From Candidatus Aminicenantota bacterium (GTDB lineage: Bacteria; Acidobacteriota; Aminicenantia; UBA2199): a stretch of 50,526 nt of DNA. A model generated the notes under the pieces. That model was not told the DNA's origin. It was given only the letters and a program-made list of their open reading frames with translations, and made no database searches. Below, in pieces: positions 50,233 to 50,526 of the stretch. The stretch's first letter is position 1. Every line of letters begins with the position of its first letter. The position numbers and the translations under genes are program-made. Location: assembly GCA_029938635.1 (NCBI GenBank), contig JAOZUQ010000004.1:72513-123038 (forward strand). Direction: 5' to 3'.

Positions 50233-50526
50233 ATGAAAAATATAACTAAAATTAGCTTGATAATATTTGCTCTTATTACAAAAGTTTTATGTTTCCAATT
50301 GGTGGCAAGACCAGGAATGATAGAAAAGCTTTATGATACTAGAGTAACGAATCAACTTATTCTTGCTGAGAGGGATAAGGATATTAATATGATCATCGAT
50401 ATTTTTGATGATAGCGCATTGTTTGTTATTCCAGATGCATTACCCATTTATGGGAAAGAAGCAATTGTTTCAATATATCAGCATATTTGGCGAAAGGGCG
50501 AATTAACAACCATTGATTATAAAAAT
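50233..50526 (+). CDS. Secreted SnoaL-like (DUF4440/NTF2-fold) protein, partial (3' end outside window)
   Basis: 98 codons are open to the right edge. The start MKNITKISLIIFALITKVLC is a signal peptide preceded by AAAGGAA. From about residue 38, RVTNQLILAERDKDINMIID, then FDDSALFVIPDALPIYGKEA, then IVSIYQHIWRKG, matches the cone-shaped SnoaL/DUF4440 fold. Examples are the helix with L-x-A-x-x-xx-D and the F-x-D-x-A-x-x-x-P-x-x-x-x-x-x-G-x-x-A-I pattern. Such proteins include small isomerases and many without known function. The promoter, ribosome site and signal-peptide region are duplicated at 46757-46870. Confidence 0.75.
   Translation, partial: MKNITKISLIIFALITKVLCFQLVARPGMIEKLYDTRVTNQLILAERDKDINMIIDIFDDSALFVIPDALPIYGKEAIVSIYQHIWRKGELTTIDYKN

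Overview
The window is AT-rich DNA from a Gram-negative bacterium equipped for extracellular electron transfer. It carries LolB-like lipoprotein machinery, outer-membrane beta-barrels, type IV pilin genes and six multiheme c-type cytochromes with 56 haem-binding motifs in total. The gene order lolB-ispE-tRNA-Gln-prs-rplY-rpsF-rpsR-rplI-dnaB resembles that of Desulfuromonadales-type genomes. The pilin sequences also recall Acidobacteriota-type pilins. I cannot place the organism more precisely from sequence alone.

Layout. (1) 1-1728, minus strand: the end of an O-antigen ligase-like membrane protein, then two tandem 152-residue pilin genes. Each pilin gene has a good sigma-54 (GG-N10-GC) promoter. 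(2) 1838-9990, minus strand: a housekeeping run of dnaB, rplI, rpsR, rpsF, rplY, prs, tRNA-Gln, ispE and lolB. It is preceded by a response regulator and an NrfJ-like/OB-fold exported protein. Three of the ribosomal proteins carry long charged C-terminal tails, and tRNA-Gln lies inside the 3' end of the ispE reading frame. (3) 10208-19446, plus strand: a monocistronic OmcE-like tetraheme cytochrome with its own promoter, operator-like repeats and terminator. It is followed by an operon of NHL propeller, pentaheme lipoprotein, beta-barrel, second NHL propeller, 12-haem cytochrome, 15-haem cytochrome and thioredoxin-fold/TPR protein. This set resembles the gene neighbourhoods of extracellular cytochrome filaments. 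(4) 19659-24505, plus strand: a second, sigma-54-type operon encoding an MtrA/DmsE-like decaheme cytochrome, an MtrB/PioB-like barrel and a decaheme lipoprotein, i.e. a complete porin-cytochrome conduit.

(5) 24582-39285: ordinary metabolism and information genes (pyrE, a GAF-like protein, DUF2061, two glycosyltransferases, purB, an SGNH-like lipoprotein, purL, rarA, an HrpB-like helicase). They are interrupted by a RAYT-type transposase with 23-bp inverted repeats. (6) 39305-44220, minus strand: an exported protein with a pseudopilin-like C-terminus, an unexplained structured non-coding block, and an OmpR-type two-component system. (7) 44350-50526: rpsU, tRNA-Pro and tRNA-Arg, then an accessory region. 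It holds an AAA_14/DUF4143 ATPase, an S41 peptidase, an AhpD-like protein, a membrane-bound LuxR regulator and the start of a SnoaL-like protein. The promoter/signal-peptide module of the SnoaL-like gene is duplicated in front of the S41 peptidase. A palindrome built on ACTAAAGT recurs in three promoter regions (about 10060, 46715 and 50137).

The probable working unit is a respiratory surface apparatus. Periplasmic MtrA-like and outer-membrane conduit proteins would pass electrons through two barrels to surface lipoprotein cytochromes and possibly to an OmcE-like filament. Sigma-54 promoters link this apparatus to the pilins.
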